From Gremmenia infestans (lineage: Eukaryota > Ascomycota > Leotiomycetes > Helotiales > Hamatocanthoscyphaceae): DNA of 64,000 bases. The DNA lies in the NCBI GenBank assembly GCA_032629725.1, contig JAFEVB010000007.1, positions 1,240,001-1,304,000 of the forward strand, in the 5' to 3' direction. Positions 23,901-38,189 of the stretch are shown in pieces. The translations under genes were made by a program, and so were the position numbers. Each line of letters starts with the position of its first letter. Within the stretch, counting starts at the first letter, position 1. A model generated the notes under the pieces. The model saw nothing but the letters and a program-made list of their open reading frames with translations. It did no database searches and was not told the DNA's origin.

Positions 23901-25847
23901 AGTTTAAATAGATAAACAAAGCAGAAAAGGCATTCCAAAAGCTAAAGCAGGCTTTTATAAAGAAACCTATTTGCTAGAACTTCTAGCTAGAACTTAAGTT
24001 AATAGCAGAAATAGACGCGTTAAATAAAGTAATAGAGAAAGTACTTATATAAAGATATAAAGATAGCAGCTAGCATCTAGTAGCGTACTACTTTAGAAAA
24101 ATAACGTTCGTAAAGCTTAACTATAATATATATAATAAGGAACTTCTAGTAATAGTTAAAGTATTATAGAAATAAAAGGTTTATTTTTAAGAGGCTAACT
24201 TCCTAGTAATAATTCTTACTAATTACAAGAATCTTATTAGCTTTACTATAACTAAAGACCTAAATAGGCGGCAAACAAGGTAGGCAAAAACACTTGCTAT
24301 CTATAACTTATAAATTAAATATATAAAAGAAACAGAAAACGTATACGCCAACGTACTAAGTTAGAAGCTAAGATATAAGATAAAAGAAGAAATAAAGAGC
24401 GTTGCGATTTTCTAGGAAAATAGCAATAACCTTATCTTAAATAAATAACAAATCGCAGCTGCAATCTATATTAATAGTAACCTATTTATTAATAAAATCA
24501 GATTAGTATATAAAGGGGATATAATAGCAGAAAGCATCTCGTAATACTTCTAGAAAAATGCAAAAGGGCTTCTACTATATAAAAACAAGATATATATCTC
24601 TAAAAGCATTTAAAAAGAATTTGTTAAAAAATAATACAAGCTACTAGCTTATAGATACTAAGGGAACACTAGAATCTAAGAAAGGCTCTTACGGAGGTAC
24701 TACTTTCTAAGTATGCAAATAATAGTTAAGAAGGTTATTAGTAAATATAATACTTATATATAGAATAAAGTATTATAATATGCTCTATATAGTATAATAC
24801 AATTATCTAATATGCTAAGAACTTCTTAGATATCTATTATATAGGACTTTATAATTAAGCTACTACTATTTAAGAACCTAATAATAAAGATAGAATATAA
24901 TTCTATTCTAGTTATTATAGATAGATTAATAAAATACACCTATATAATACCCTATAAGAAGTTAAGTATAGCTAAAGACTTAGCTTAGGCATTTCTCTAA
25001 GTAGTAGTAGTAAACTATAGCGCGCTAGAAAAAATCATATTAGATAAAGATTAGCTTTTTACTTTAAAATTCTAGATAGCATTTATAGCTCTACTAGATA
25101 TTAAAAGAAAGCTATTAATAAGTTTTTACTTATAAACTAATAAGTAAACTAAATAGATAAATTAGATAATAGAAACATATATCTAGTATTATATAAACTA
25201 TAAGCAGAATAACTAGATAGAACTTCTATTACTTGTCTAGTTCGTATATAATATATTAGCTGCGGAAAATATAAAGATCTTACTAGTATACGCGAATTAT
25301 AGTTATAACTCTAAGGCCTACCGCTTTATAATAACCTTAGGATTAGATAACTAATCTGCAACTATATAGATAGAAAATCTTAAAGCACTTTAGAAAAAAC
25401 TAGCTAGCAACCTAGTATTCTTTATAAAGAAAGCAGCGTTATACTATAATAGAAAACGTAGTATAGAACCTATACTTAAAGAAAAAAATAAAGTCTACCT
25501 AATATAAAAAAATATTAAGATAAAATAACTAAGTATAAAACTAGATTATAAAAAGCTAAGGCTGTTTAAAATCAAATAAGTTATAGAACTAGTTAACTAT
25601 AAATTAGCACTATTTAAGATAATAAATATATATCTAGTATTCTATATATCCCTCCTTAAACTAGTACTACTAAAGGCGCTACCTGCGCCTATTATAGAAA
25701 TCTAACTAGTTAACCCTAATACTAAGTATAAAGTTAAAGTAATACTAGACTATAAATAGGTTAGAGGCTATACTAAGTACCTAGTTAAATAGATAGACTA
25801 CCTATACTTAGAGAATACTTAAGAAATAAAAGTAATACTTAAAAGTC

Positions 25848-26434
25848 TTAAGATATTTGCAAACTACTAAGATTAATACCTTAATCTAACTAGAATAGAT
25901 CTAAGAGATTATATACTACGAAAAACCTAATAAAAGCAGAGTTGCTAAAAAGATTAGAATAAGAAGAAAAGCTATTACTAGACCTAATACTAAAGGAAGC
26001 AGACAGGCTTTTACGCTTATGCTTTTTCCTTTTATGCTTTTTCTGCTTCTTTTTCTTAAAAGTATTAAGCTTATTAAGAGAATTTAAACTAGTAGCAATT
26101 ATGCGCTGCTTCTTTTTATCTAACGCCTCTTAAAGTTTCTTAAGTCGTAGAATCTTTATAAAAGCCTTAGCTTTCTTAGTATAAAGTTTTTAGCGCTAAC
26201 GCTTTAGCAACTTCTACTTTATAACTTTAGGCATCCGATTTACTTAGTAAATATTATAGGTTTTGCCCTAGCGGACACACTTAATATAATAAGTGTATTT
26301 AATATCATAAAGCGCTATATACTATCTTTTACTCCTTTTATAATAAAAACAAGAAGCTATATTTTATTTACTAGTCTTTTTTATAGTATTACTAAAAAAA
26401 AAGAATATTAGTTACTATTATATTTAGGTAGTAT
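25848..26434 (-). pseudogene. E2 antisense ORF, RIP-killed with a 1-bp shift
   Basis: The same antisense frame as in E1, starting at ATA 26,434 and ending with TAA at 25,850-25,848. The overall length is one base off a multiple of three, so a single-base indel has occurred. Cys survives at positions 29 and 53 of the cluster, which confirms the Tyr codons in E1 as mutated Cys. Positions 32, 39 and 50 are Tyr. Confidence 0.65.
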
Positions 26435-26524
26435 AATAAGAAAAGAAGAAAGCTATAGGCCTAATAAAATATTTTTCTATATTATACTTAAGCGTCAGAA
26501 TAACGCTAACTAAAAGAGGAATAG

Positions 26525-26923
26525 TATTATAAATATAATATATAACTAAGAGACCTTAGGCTTAGTATCTAGCTTTAGATATAGAAGAACCCCTAGGAGG
26601 AAAGTTATAGTCTTATATATATATTTAGGTATATTTGTTAAAAAGTAGGCCTATTAATATTTGGTTATTATACTATATAATTAGTTATATAATATAATTA
26701 ACTAGTCGACTAGTAAGCAAACAACTAGATTAATAGTAGTTAAGTTAACTAGAGTTAACTAGTAGCATAGAGGTTCTATATAAGACCAGGTTGTTACTTG
26801 TTAGATAAAAGCTTTATACTTAACTTAAATAGTATTTCCTAATATATACTTATTACTTTATACTTTATAATAAGCTATACTTCTAAGTATAGCAACTAGT
26901 AATCTATTAATAGATACTAATAT
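26525..26923 (+). repeat. E2 3' LTR, truncated
   Basis: Matches the first 399 bp of the A1 LTR and then stops abruptly at 26,923. The missing 80-odd bp, which hold the U5 end, are not found nearby. Confidence 0.88.
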
Positions 26924-28222
26924 GCTAGCTATATATAGCCTATTTTAGATAGCAGCGCTAGCCTTTTTAAACGTAGTAAATATAATTATAATAGATCTAG
27001 CTACTTGTTTTAACTGCTTTTTAACTAATAAAATCTAGTATAGGTTATCTAAAAGAGTTAGATTCTTATTAAAAGTCTATATTTTATTCTTTATAAAGTC
27101 TATTTTATCTAGGCAGTTAAAAACGCTAGTAGAGATCTTATATGCTATAATTTTATACTATTCTATATCTTTCTAGATAGTATAGCTAGATAAAATATAA
27201 GTCTAGATATTGCTTTTAGCTAGTAGAAAGTTAGATAAATAGGCTTCTATAGTAGTAACTACTAGATTTAACTATATAGATTTAGAAATAAAGAGTATAA
27301 CTAGATCTTTTACTCTCTTGCTAGTAAAGACGGTATTTAGGTTATTATAAATAGTAAGAGGCTAAAACTTATTATTTTAAACTATTAGATTCTTAATTAG
27401 AATAAGTCTATAGCTAGTTATTAGCTTCTTAGCAGCTAGTTTAGATAGTAGATATGGTTTTTTAGCTAAATTAACTAAGATCTAGTCTAAATTAGAACTA
27501 GCGCTCTCTACTATAGCTATATATAACTAATTTAGCAGGTATAAAAAATTCTTAGTAGTTTTCAGCTATATAGCATTTTTCAGCCTATTATAGCAGTCTA
27601 GAGCGGTAGTACTAGGCCTTTTTAGATTAGTTTTCAGGTTTATAGTTAATTTAGCGGTTATTTACTAGATAGTAGCCTCTAGCTTTTAGCTAGCAGATTC
27701 TATATATATAATCTTATTAGCTAAAATAGTAGAAACCTTTTTAATAGAGCCTTTTTTAAGATATTTGCAGAAAATCTTAATTAAATCAAGGATTTAGTTT
27801 TATTTTAAACGGTCTAGTTTAGCAGCTGCAGCTTTAACTAGAAGGTTATATATCTTAGCTATAGCTTTATTTAAAGGTAAATTAAAAGTAAATTAGAGGT
27901 TTTTAGCTAGATTTAGAAGTAGTATAGCTAGTCTACGCTTTATATTTAAAGTAAATAGATTAGAAATATTAAATTAGCTAGATTAGATAGTTAGAAAGTA
28001 GTATAAGCTAGTAATATATAGCTTTATAAATAATATATATATAGCTATAAATATAGTTATAGCTTTTAGCTAGGCTTTATTCTACTTTATAAGCGCTGCT
28101 AGGTTATTAGTGCTATAAGAGGCACTACTGCTAGCGCCTATTACTATATTATTATTTTCTGCTATTATATACTAATAGTAAGAAAGTTATAATAGTAAAG
28201 AAGATAGTAGTTAGATAGCTAA
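26924..28222 (-). mobile_element. Inverted non-LTR (Tad-like LINE?) ORF1 relic
   Basis: On the - strand a long frame can be read from about 28,165 (ATA, possibly a former ATG) down to 26,924 through RIP stops. Its last third resembles the gag-like ORF1 of fungal Tad-clade LINEs, with a block like SII-AF...EEAS-AI-NRLYIAGIS. No zinc knuckles and no ORF2 follow, because the sequence ends at the junction with the E2 LTR. GCTAA at 28,218-28,222 is the target duplication of the family B insertion. The relic should continue at 40,614. The LINE class is a moderate-confidence judgement. Confidence 0.45.
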
Positions 28223-28454
28223 TATCACGGGACTGGTTATATGACCTATCACGTGACGTCGGCACATTGGCGTGGCACTAGCCTCTCGCTTAACCAGCTA
28301 CCTTTTTTCCAGCCACTATACTAACTAGCCGAGCGTATATATATTTCCTTTCTACTATTATATTCTAAACTTTTTTTCTTTCCTTTTTAGCTTAGAATTA
28401 TATTTGATTCGACCTTATACTAGGCTATGCCTTTAAGGATTTGTGATTATAATA
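28223..28454 (+). repeat. B2 5' LTR (232 bp)
   Basis: Begins TATCACGGGACTGG (TG changed to TA) and keeps CACGTGACGTC near 28,249, a palindrome-like bZIP/CRE-type motif shared with B1. Confidence 0.9.
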
Positions 28455-28599
28455 TTATTCTAAGCTCTCTAAATAACTAATCTTAGTAAGGATTTTAAAT
28501 TAAACGTACCTAATATAAACTACGATCTATATATAGAAAAAAAACCTATATCTTAAAATAGTATAAAACCAAACCAATTAACCTCCCTAAATGATTAAC

Positions 28600-31500
28600 C
28601 CTATAAACCTAACCTAGTTAGACGCTATAGTTAATAAACGAATCCTACTACTACTACGCTTTAGTACTACTAGCTTAGTAGGCCTAGAGGGTAAAGATAA
28701 TACCTGTCTAGATAATATCTGCCTAGTAATATCTAGTAAACAAAAGACTAATAACCTTAATATAGCTAGTCTTAGTAAACCTAAGAAAAAGTTAATAAGA
28801 TCTAAGTCTAAGTTTAAACGCTTTATCTTTATTACACTTATATATAGCCTTAGTAGATCTAAATATACCGCGTATATAGCCTAAGAATTAGAAGCTAACC
28901 TTAAAGAAGGTAATTTCTATAACTAGGTCTATAAGATAATTATCCTTTACTATAACGTCTGCACTTAGCTAATTATAATAGTTTTTACTAATAAAGAACT
29001 ATAAAAACAAGTTTAATAACTTAAAGAGAATATTACTACTTTATAGGCAAACTAAGAGGTATTAGACTAAAAGAATATTAATATCTAAGACTATACTAAC
29101 TAAGTTAAACTTTAATAAAGAGCTGCTACTAAAGCTATCTTAGTACTAGTATAAACACCTTAGTTCTATAAGCTGCTTAATCTATCTTTATTCTTAAGAT
29201 AAAAGAGAGACTTCTTTACCTTTAAGAATTAGATTATTTATATCTAAGGAAAGCTTTATAGCAATGCGGACTTTTTCCTAAATAATAGCCTAAAGTTAGA
29301 CTATATAGTAAGCTATCTCTTTAGTAATACTACTAAGTATACTTCTTTATAACTTTAATTTAATACTTTTAGCAAATACTAAATTATTAAAAAACTACTA
29401 GCCTACTTATATAAGATCTATAAAAACCCTAACTAAAAAGATAAAGCACGCTTATTCTTTAGAAACCTATATATAAGAAACTATAATAATTTCTATTTCT
29501 TCTATACTAATTTCCTCTACTTGTTTTTTAAAGCTAAGATTAGCTTAGCTAAACTTCTATATAAACTAAATAATAAGCTTTTTTTTAATCTCTAAGCCTA
29601 GGTCCTCTCTAAGTTTTTAGAGAAACCTACTTTTAATAATTTTGCCTGCTATTATACTAATATTAATATCTAGCTATAGGTTATTATAGGAAAATATAAC
29701 TATATTAGAAGCTATAGTACTTATATATCTCTCTTCTTAGTTGCTTCTTAAACTTTTACCAACTAGATAATTATAACTACTATGCCTAGCTTTATTATTA
29801 CCTCTATTTATATTACGCCTACTACTAGCGCTAATAGGCAATCTTAATATAATAATCTTATAAAGCAGATGCTTTTCTAACTTAGTATCTATTTTAAATA
29901 CAAGAAACTAAGATACCTAGTCTGCAACTACTTATAGAAAAAGCATATTGCCTTTATTAAAAAGTTAGAGAACTTAGAAAATAAAGAACCCTAGATTAAG
30001 ACTTCTACTTAGAGATATTTAAGATTAATATATAAAAGTTTAATCTTAGTTAATAGTTAGAAAGGAATATATTTAAGGTTTTATATATAATAGCAAATAA
30101 TAGACTTAGAATTAAAACCTTTTTACTAATTAATATTAGAGTAATAGAATATGCCTTTATTAATAGTACTTTTATAAAGCATACTAAATAGTTTTATAAC
30201 GCTGTCTAATAACCCTTTTCTATACTATATAAAGTATAAAGTTATAATAGCATATTTATATAATAGATTACCTATTTTATTTATCTAACTTTATAAATTA
30301 CTAGCTAGATCTAGTAATAAATCCCCTTTTTTATCCTAAACCTAAAAAGCTATAACTTTATTCTAAGAAAAAAGTAGCTAGCCTACTTCTACGTACTTCT
30401 TAATTACGCTAATAAGCAACTAATATAGATAGATAAAGCTTTTAATAATAGTCCCTAAAACTATATCTTAACTATTTATATAAGTTCTCTATAAAATATA
30501 ACCTTTTTACTATAATACTAGCAAGACGCTAACTATTACAACTAGCTAATAGAAATTAAAACCTAGAAGCAGAAACAAAAATAAAAATAACCTTAAAAAC
30601 CTATTATACTAAAATAGATCTTAAAGCAGAATTCTCTAATCTAAACAACTACTTCTATTAAGAGAGTAATTATTAACCTTTATTATATTAGAGCCCTTGC
30701 TATAAACCTATACCTAAAGCGTCGAAATTATAAAGTCTATTAAACTAGCCTTTATAAAATTAATAAGATCCTAGAAAAATAATAAAGCAACTTGCTTACT
30801 TAAGAAAAAGGTAAAATAAAAGAATAATAAACTAAAAGAAAGCTTTTTATATAGTACTACAACTACCTAAATATATTCTCTAAAGATGTATTTAATATAC
30901 TTTCTATCTATAAAAAATAAGACTATAAGATTAAAGTAGAGCTAAGTTAGACCTTTAGATATAACTTTTTCTACTAGTAATTAATCTATAAACTTAAGAT
31001 AACTAGGTAATATATTATTAATAACTTAAATAAAGGATTTATTAAGGCTAGTTAAGCTTCTTTTACTATGCTAATTCTATTTATTAAGAAGCCTAATAGC
31101 AGCCTTTAATTCTACGTAGACTATTAGCGCCTAAATAGTATTATATAAAAAGATTATTACTTTTTACTACTTATTAAAAAGACCTTCTAATAGTTATTCT
31201 AAGCTAAGGTGTTTACTAAGCTAGATATCTGCTAGGCTTTCTACTATATTTAAATAGATCTAAACTCTAAAGAACTTACTATATTCTAAACTAGATATAG
31301 ATTATATAAGTATAAAGTAATACCTTTTAGGCTAACTAATAGGCCTGCTATATACTAGTAGTATATAAATAATATACTATTAGACTTACTTAATATATTT
31401 TATACTACCTATATAGAAAATGTTATTATCTATTCTAAGAACCCTACTAACTATAAGAAGCATATTAAGCAAGTTCTAGACTATCTATAAGCTGCTAGCC

Positions 31501-32836
31501 TATAGGGTAATATTAATAAAAGCAAATTTTATATTACTATAATAAAATATCTTAGGTTTATTATATCTACTAATAGGATCTAAGTAGACCTTACTAAGAT
31601 ATCTGCAATTACTAGCTAGAAAAAGCTAAAGACTATAAAAAGAATCTAAGCTTTCCTAGGATTCTGCAACTTCTACTAGCAATTTATAAAAGACTATAGA
31701 CATATAGTATAAGCACTTACTTTAGCTACCTAAAAGGATTTGCTTTTTAACTTTAATAATAAATACAAGCAGGCGTTTAGTAGCTTAAAGAAAGTATTAA
31801 TCTTAGCTTCTATACTAGAATACTTCTAGTTTAATAAGCTTTATATACTAGAAACTAATATGTCTAATAGAGTAGTTACTATAGTGTTTTTAGAACTAGA
31901 CCTAAAAAATAACACCTAGAAACCTATAGCATTTATATCTAAGACTATAGCTTTAGCGGAATATAACTATCTGATTTATAATAAGAAAATGCTTACTATT
32001 ATATAAGCTTTTAAGATATAGTAATCTAAGTTGCTTAGTTAAAATAATAAAGTAAAAGTCTACTTTAACTACTACTTCTTAGAATACTTTATAAATACTA
32101 AGCAACTATCCGCGCGTTAAGCTAGATAAGTAAAGTACTTTTTCTAATTTAACTTTAAAATTACGTTTTAAGCAGAAAAGAAAAACAAGAAAGCTAATAT
32201 CTTAACTTGCTAAGAAAAAGATATTTAGGCATAAGAAGCTATAATAAAGAAAGCTTATAATTAGGCTCTGCTATAGCTTTACTAGATTAGCTCTAAGGTA
32301 ATATAAAATATATAGCTAGCTCTAATCGCAGCTAACTTAGTCCTATTAGTAGATTAGATCTTATAGAAAAACCAAAGCTATAAAAGCTTGTAGAATCTAT
32401 ATAAAAAAGCAAATATAAAGAACTATCTAGTATAGAACCTAACTAAAGATCTTTTAACTTAAGAAAGAAAACTAGTAGTATCTAATACTATATAAAACAG
32501 AACTTTTATTTATATAGCACTTATCTAAAAGGCCTACTCCTAGGTATTAACAGCTTACCTTAGATAAAATAAAATAATCTAAGCGCTCTAAGCCTAGTAC
32601 TACTAGCATAGGCTAAGGAAAGATATTATATAGTATATATAAAACTACTATAACTATAGAAAGTATTATATCTCTAAGAATAAGATACCTAGACTACTTT
32701 AACCTTTAGCTATTCTATAATAACCTTAGTAATATATTACTATAGATTTTAAAGAATTCCTTTCTATAAAAAATAGATTTAATATAATTATTATATTTAT
32801 AGATTAATTAGGTAAAAGGCTAGTCTTAATCCCTTA
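28600..32836 (+). pseudogene. B2 gag-pol, first part
   Basis: Gag-like sequence lies at about 28,600-30,000, with a decayed zinc knuckle near 29,895. Reverse transcriptase is at 31,090-31,460, with FYVDYRRLN-like and KVIPFRLTN-like blocks and a YIDDVIIYS-equivalent catalytic block near 31,402-31,440. RNase H follows to about 32,200, then the start of the integrase, which reads like YITIDFKEF near 32,735. The frame is interrupted at 32,836 and continues after E3. Confidence 0.8.
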
Positions 32837-33267
32837 TATTACGAACATAATATATAACCAAGGGACCTTAGGCTCAATGTCTAACTCTAGACGTAGGAGA
32901 ACCCTTAATAGGAACAGATTTTCCTTATATAAGCAAGAGATGTTTTTCTAGTATATTAGTTACTAATAGACCGAGGAGGACTATAGGGATCCTTACAGCC
33001 CGTCAGGATCCATCAGGATCTAAAGGCATAAAGGTTCTATATAAGGCTAGGTTGTCACCTATTAGATAGGAGCTTTATGCTTAACTTAAATAGTATTTCC
33101 TAATATACGCTTATTACTTTATACTTTATAACAAGCTATACTCCCAAGTATAGCAACTAGTAATCCATTAATAGATACTAATATTAACCTAATAATAATC
33201 TAGGTCCAGGGACCTACTTAAGTTATAAGACTTACCCTAGCACTATATAGGCTAGGCGATCGTTACA
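32837..33267 (+). repeat. E3 5' LTR (subfamily A2, 431 bp)
   Basis: The outer half differs from A1 LTRs and carries a motif CCGTCAGGATCCATCAGGATC (shortest form near 33,000-33,020). The inner half, with the ATAAGGCTAGG-like core promoter region, is shared with A1. Confidence 0.9.
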
Positions 33268-36200
33268 CTTTAAGCACTAGTCTCTCTATTAACGGAATAA
33301 TATTATCCACCGGATCTACTAAGAGGAAGACACCCTAACCCTAACGCTAACTCTAGCTTCTACGCTAGCGCTAGCCTAGACTCTTGCGGTATAAGAGCAA
33401 ACCGTAATTATTAAAACACCTAATATATTCCATAGGGATAGAGGGCAAGTTAGATAACTTCCTAACTTTAATAGATATCTATATCCTATTTAACTAATAC
33501 TTATTTGGAACTAAGGCAGTAAAGGTTATCTATATAATTAGTTACCTTTAGGGCATAGCCTTTAACTAGGTTAAGACCTATATTAATAACTTTATAGCAA
33601 ATAAGACTAGTTAGGGGCAAGTTATAACTAGGGCAAGGACCTTAACTTAGGCTATATTTATAAGCTATAAGGCATTTAAGAAAAACATCCGATAAGTCTT
33701 TAGTAACCTTAAATAGTAAAGTATAGCTAAATAGAAGCTATAATAACTAAAGCAGAATAAGTTAGCCTCTAAGTATACGGCTAGGTTCTAGTAGTATTCG
33801 GATATAGCAGAATAGAGCGACCGCGCCCTAACTAGCTAGTACTACGTAGGACTAAAGGACTTTATTAAGGATAAGCTAACTAGATAGACCGACTAAATAG
33901 TCTCGCTAAAATAATTAAGGAAGCGGTTAAGATTAATAACTGATTCTTTAAGAGGTCCCTTAAATAGAAAGAGGACCTATAACTTTAGTAAACAGTTAGG
34001 AAAGATAGGATTAATAGGAAGGAAGGACTAGAGGGATCTAATAGAAATTAATGCCGCTTACTAGAAGCTAAGCCTACTCTCTAGGGAGAAACGGGATAAG
34101 CGATATTAAAAGGGACTCTATTTTAAGTATAGATTGCCTAGACACCTAGTATCCTCTTATAGGCAGAAGAAGGGGAAAGGACCCTAAAAGAAATGAAATA
34201 TAAGCGCGGCTATATAAACCTTAGGTATAGTATTATGACTAGACCCTAAGAGGTAGGAGTATAGTATGCAACCACCTAAGTATAAAAGCCAGGAAATAAA
34301 TATAGAAGAAAAGCAAGCCTATCTTAGAATCCTACGGACCAGCTACCTAATATAGATAAAAGAAATAGATTATAGCTAGTAATAAGCTTTCTATAGGAAA
34401 CTAGTAGGAACCTAAAGAGGGGGATAAACCGGCCTTTAAAGGGGACTTCCAGCTAGGAATAGAGAAACTAGAAAAAGGCATATACTATATAGTTATATAC
34501 TAAGATATATAACAAGTTGTCTTTAGGGCACCTTAACGGCCTAGGATTGTTAAAGGTATCCCTAGAGAGGAGATACTAAGGCTAAGCTTAATTATAGAGC
34601 TAGGAGACGTCTAGGAAATTACTAGCAAAGGGTTAGGGAAACGCATTTAGAGGAAAATAACTTTTCCTCTATTTCCTATAAACCTAACGATTTTCGCCTA
34701 GTAATATATTAGTAATAAAGTATAAAGCACGTTTGCGCTAAATACCCTATACTAACTAATAAGGTAGGAAAGCAGTTACCGACTATAGAAAAACTAATTT
34801 ATAGGATATAAGGTCCTAGAAGGAAGATGACTAGAAAAGCAAGTGGCGGCTATAGGAGGCTAAAACTATATAATACTAAATGCTAGCACTAGAGGAAAGG
34901 AGCTACGGGTTATGCTTAACTCTAGTGCATAGAGGAACTTTATCTTGCTAGAAGCTATAAAGAGGCTTAATATACTAATATAAGAGAAGAAGGAACCCTA
35001 CCTACTTACTATTATTAATAGGATAGCGATTAAAATAAATGGAGAGATAGTTAAGTATAAGACTATACCTATACAGGTAACTATTAGAGGTTACTAGGAG
35101 GAAATTAGCCTAGATATAATCCGTATTAGAGATAATTAGGCTATTTTTAGTATTCCTTAGATTAGATAATATAATCCAGAAATTAACTAGGAAACTTATA
35201 AGGTAAAGTTTACCTAATATAGCTATATATTAAAATAACTATATAGCTATAGAGAGGTTAGCGCCACCTCCTATAATGCGCTAGGGCACGCAACCTAAGG
35301 CCCTCTACTAGATAACATGAAAGGTCGGGAAAAGAGATACTAGTATAGTATAAGAAGTTTAAATAGATATTTAATAACCTATAAGGTAAGAAGGCCTTAC
35401 CTAAACATTAACTATAGGACTATAAGATACCGCTTAAGAAGGATGCGAAACCTTCTTAGAACTACTTTACTAGTATAGTAAAGAAGAGATAAGACTATAG
35501 AGGGAGTATATTAATAAGGCGTTATCTAAGGGATAGATAAGAGAGTTGCACTCCCTATTAGGAGCGCTAATGCTATTTGCAAAGAAAAAGGATAGACCGG
35601 ATCGATTTTGTATTAACTACTAAAAATTAAATAAGATAACTATAAAAAATTAATACCTACTACTATAGGCAGATAATATATAAGACCGTCTAAGAAAGGC
35701 GGTAATCTTTATATAACTAGATATAAGGGACGCATATTACCTAATCCGTATTATAAAGGGCAAGGAATAGAAAACGGCATTTTAAACCAGATTTAGTTAC
35801 TATAAGTACTAGGTTATACTATTTAGGCTAACTAATGCTCTAGTAATCTATTAAGAGGTTAACTATAATATATTAAGGACTTTCTTAGACAGGTTCTATA
35901 TATATTACCTTAATAATATACTAGTATATTTAGACGATAAGGAATAGCATATAGGACACGTGATATAGGTCTTAGAAGCACTTATAGTAAAGGGATTCCG
36001 CCTAAAGCTATCTAAGTGCAACTTCCATATAAAAGAAATCACCTTTCTAGGCTATATAATTACGCTAGGGAAGATCGGCCTAGACCCTAAAAAGGTCCGA
36101 GCGATTATTACCTAGGAAATGCTAACTATAGTTAAATAGGTGCAATCTTTCCTAGGATTTGCAAACTTCTACTAGAAGTTTATTAAGTTATATTTAAAAA

Positions 36201-38189
36201 AGGCTCTACTACTTACAGACCTAATAAAAAAGGAGAAGGAGTTTAAATAGATGAACGAGGCAGAAAAGGCATTCTAAGAGCTAAAGCAGGCCTTTATAGA
36301 GGAGCCTATTTACTAGAACTTCCAGCTAGAACTTAAGTCTATAGTAGAAACGGACGCGTTAGATAGAGTAATAGAGGGAGTACTTATATAGAAATATAAG
36401 GATATCAGCTAGCATCCGGTAGCGTACTACTCTAGAAAAATAATATCCGTAGAACTTAACTATAATATATATAATAAGGAACTCCTAGTAATAGTTAAAG
36501 CATTATAGGAATAGAGGGTTTACCTTTAGAGGGCTAACTTCCTAGTAACGATTCTTACTAATCATAAGAATCTTATTAGCTTTACTATAACTAAAGACTT
36601 AAATAGACGGCAGATAAGGTAGGTAGAAACACTTGCTACCTATAACTTATAAATCAAATATGTAAAAGGAATAGAGAACGCACGCGCTAATGCGCTAAGT
36701 CGGAAACTAGGATATAAAGTAAGAGAAGAAATAAAAGGCATAGCAATCTTCTAGAAAAACGGCGACAACCTTATCCTAAATAGATAATAAATCGTAGTAG
36801 CAACCTATATTAATAGCGACCTATTTACAGATAAAATCAGATTAGCGTATAAAGGGGACATAGTAGCAGAAGGCATCTCGTAATACTTCCAGAAGAATAT
36901 AGAGGGGCTCCTACTACACGAAAATAAGATATACATCCCTAAAAGCATCTAAAAAGAATTCGTTAAGGAATAATATAAGCTACTAGCTTATAGATATTAG
37001 GGAAACACTAGAACCTAGGAAAAGGCTCTTGCGGAGATACTATTTCCCTAGCATATAAATAATAGTTAAGGAGGTTATTAGCAAGTGTAATACTTGCATA
37101 TAGAATAAGGCATTATAATACGCCCTATATAGCATAATGCAATCACCTGATATACTAAAGACTCCCTAGATATCTATTATATAAGACTTTATAGTTAAAC
37201 TACTACTATCTAAGGATCTAATAATAGGAGTAGAATATGATTCTATCCTAGTTATTATAGATAGGTTAATAAAATACACCTATATAATACCCTATAAGGA
37301 ATTAAGCATAGCTAAAGACTTAGCCTAGGCATTTCTCTAAGTAGTAGTAGCAAACTATAGCGCGCTAGAAGAAATTATATTAGATAGAGATTAGCTCTTT
37401 ACTTTAAAATTCTAGACGGCATTTATAGCTCTGCTAGGTATTAAAAGGAAACTATTAATAAGTTTTTACCTATAAACTAATAGATAAACTAAACGGATGA
37501 ATTAGATAATAGAAACATATATCTAGTATTATATAAACTATAAGCAGAATAACTAGGTAGGACTTCTACTACTTGCCTAGTTCTATATATAACACGTTAG
37601 CTGTAGAAAATATAAAGATCTTACTAGCATATACGAATTACGGTTATAACCCTAAGGCCTACCGCTCTAGCAATAACCTTAGGAGTAGATAACTAATCCG
37701 CGACTATATAGGTAGAAGACCTTAAAGCACTTTAGGAGGAGCTAGCTAGCGACCTAGCATTCTTTATAAAGAGAGCAGCGTTATACTATAACGGAAAACG
37801 TAGTATAGAACCTACGCTTAAAGAGGGGGATAAGGTCTACCTAATATAGAGAAATATTAAGATAAAACAACTAAGTATAAAACTGGATTATAAGAAGCTA
37901 GGGCTGTTTAAAATCAAGCGAGTTATAGAACTAGTTAACTATAAACTAGTACTACCTAGAATAATAAATATATATCTAGTATTCTACGTATCTCTCCTTA
38001 AACTAGCACTACTAGGGGCGCTACCCGCGCCTATTATAGAAATCTAACTAGTTAACCCTAATACTAAGTATAAGGTTAAAGTAATACTAGACTATAAATA
38101 GGTTAGAGGCTATACTAAGTACCTAGTTAAATAGATAAACTACCTACACTTAGAAAACACCTAGGAGCTAGGGATAGCACTTAGGGACC

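Larger units (their letters stand above)
20451..26923 (+). mobile_element. E2: family A1 chromovirus with truncated 3' LTR, heavily RIP-mutated
   Basis: The 5' LTR is at 20,451-20,932. The internal region has the same gag-pol order as E1, with reverse transcriptase at about 23,265-23,690 and the chromodomain near 25,740-25,830. A purine tract lies at 26,512-26,524, and the 3' LTR from 26,525 breaks off at 26,923 after 399 bp. It sits in A' with CAAGT at 20,446-20,450 as the presumed left target duplication; no right duplicate survives. By eye it has lost more C and G than E1 at matching sites. Confidence 0.88.
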
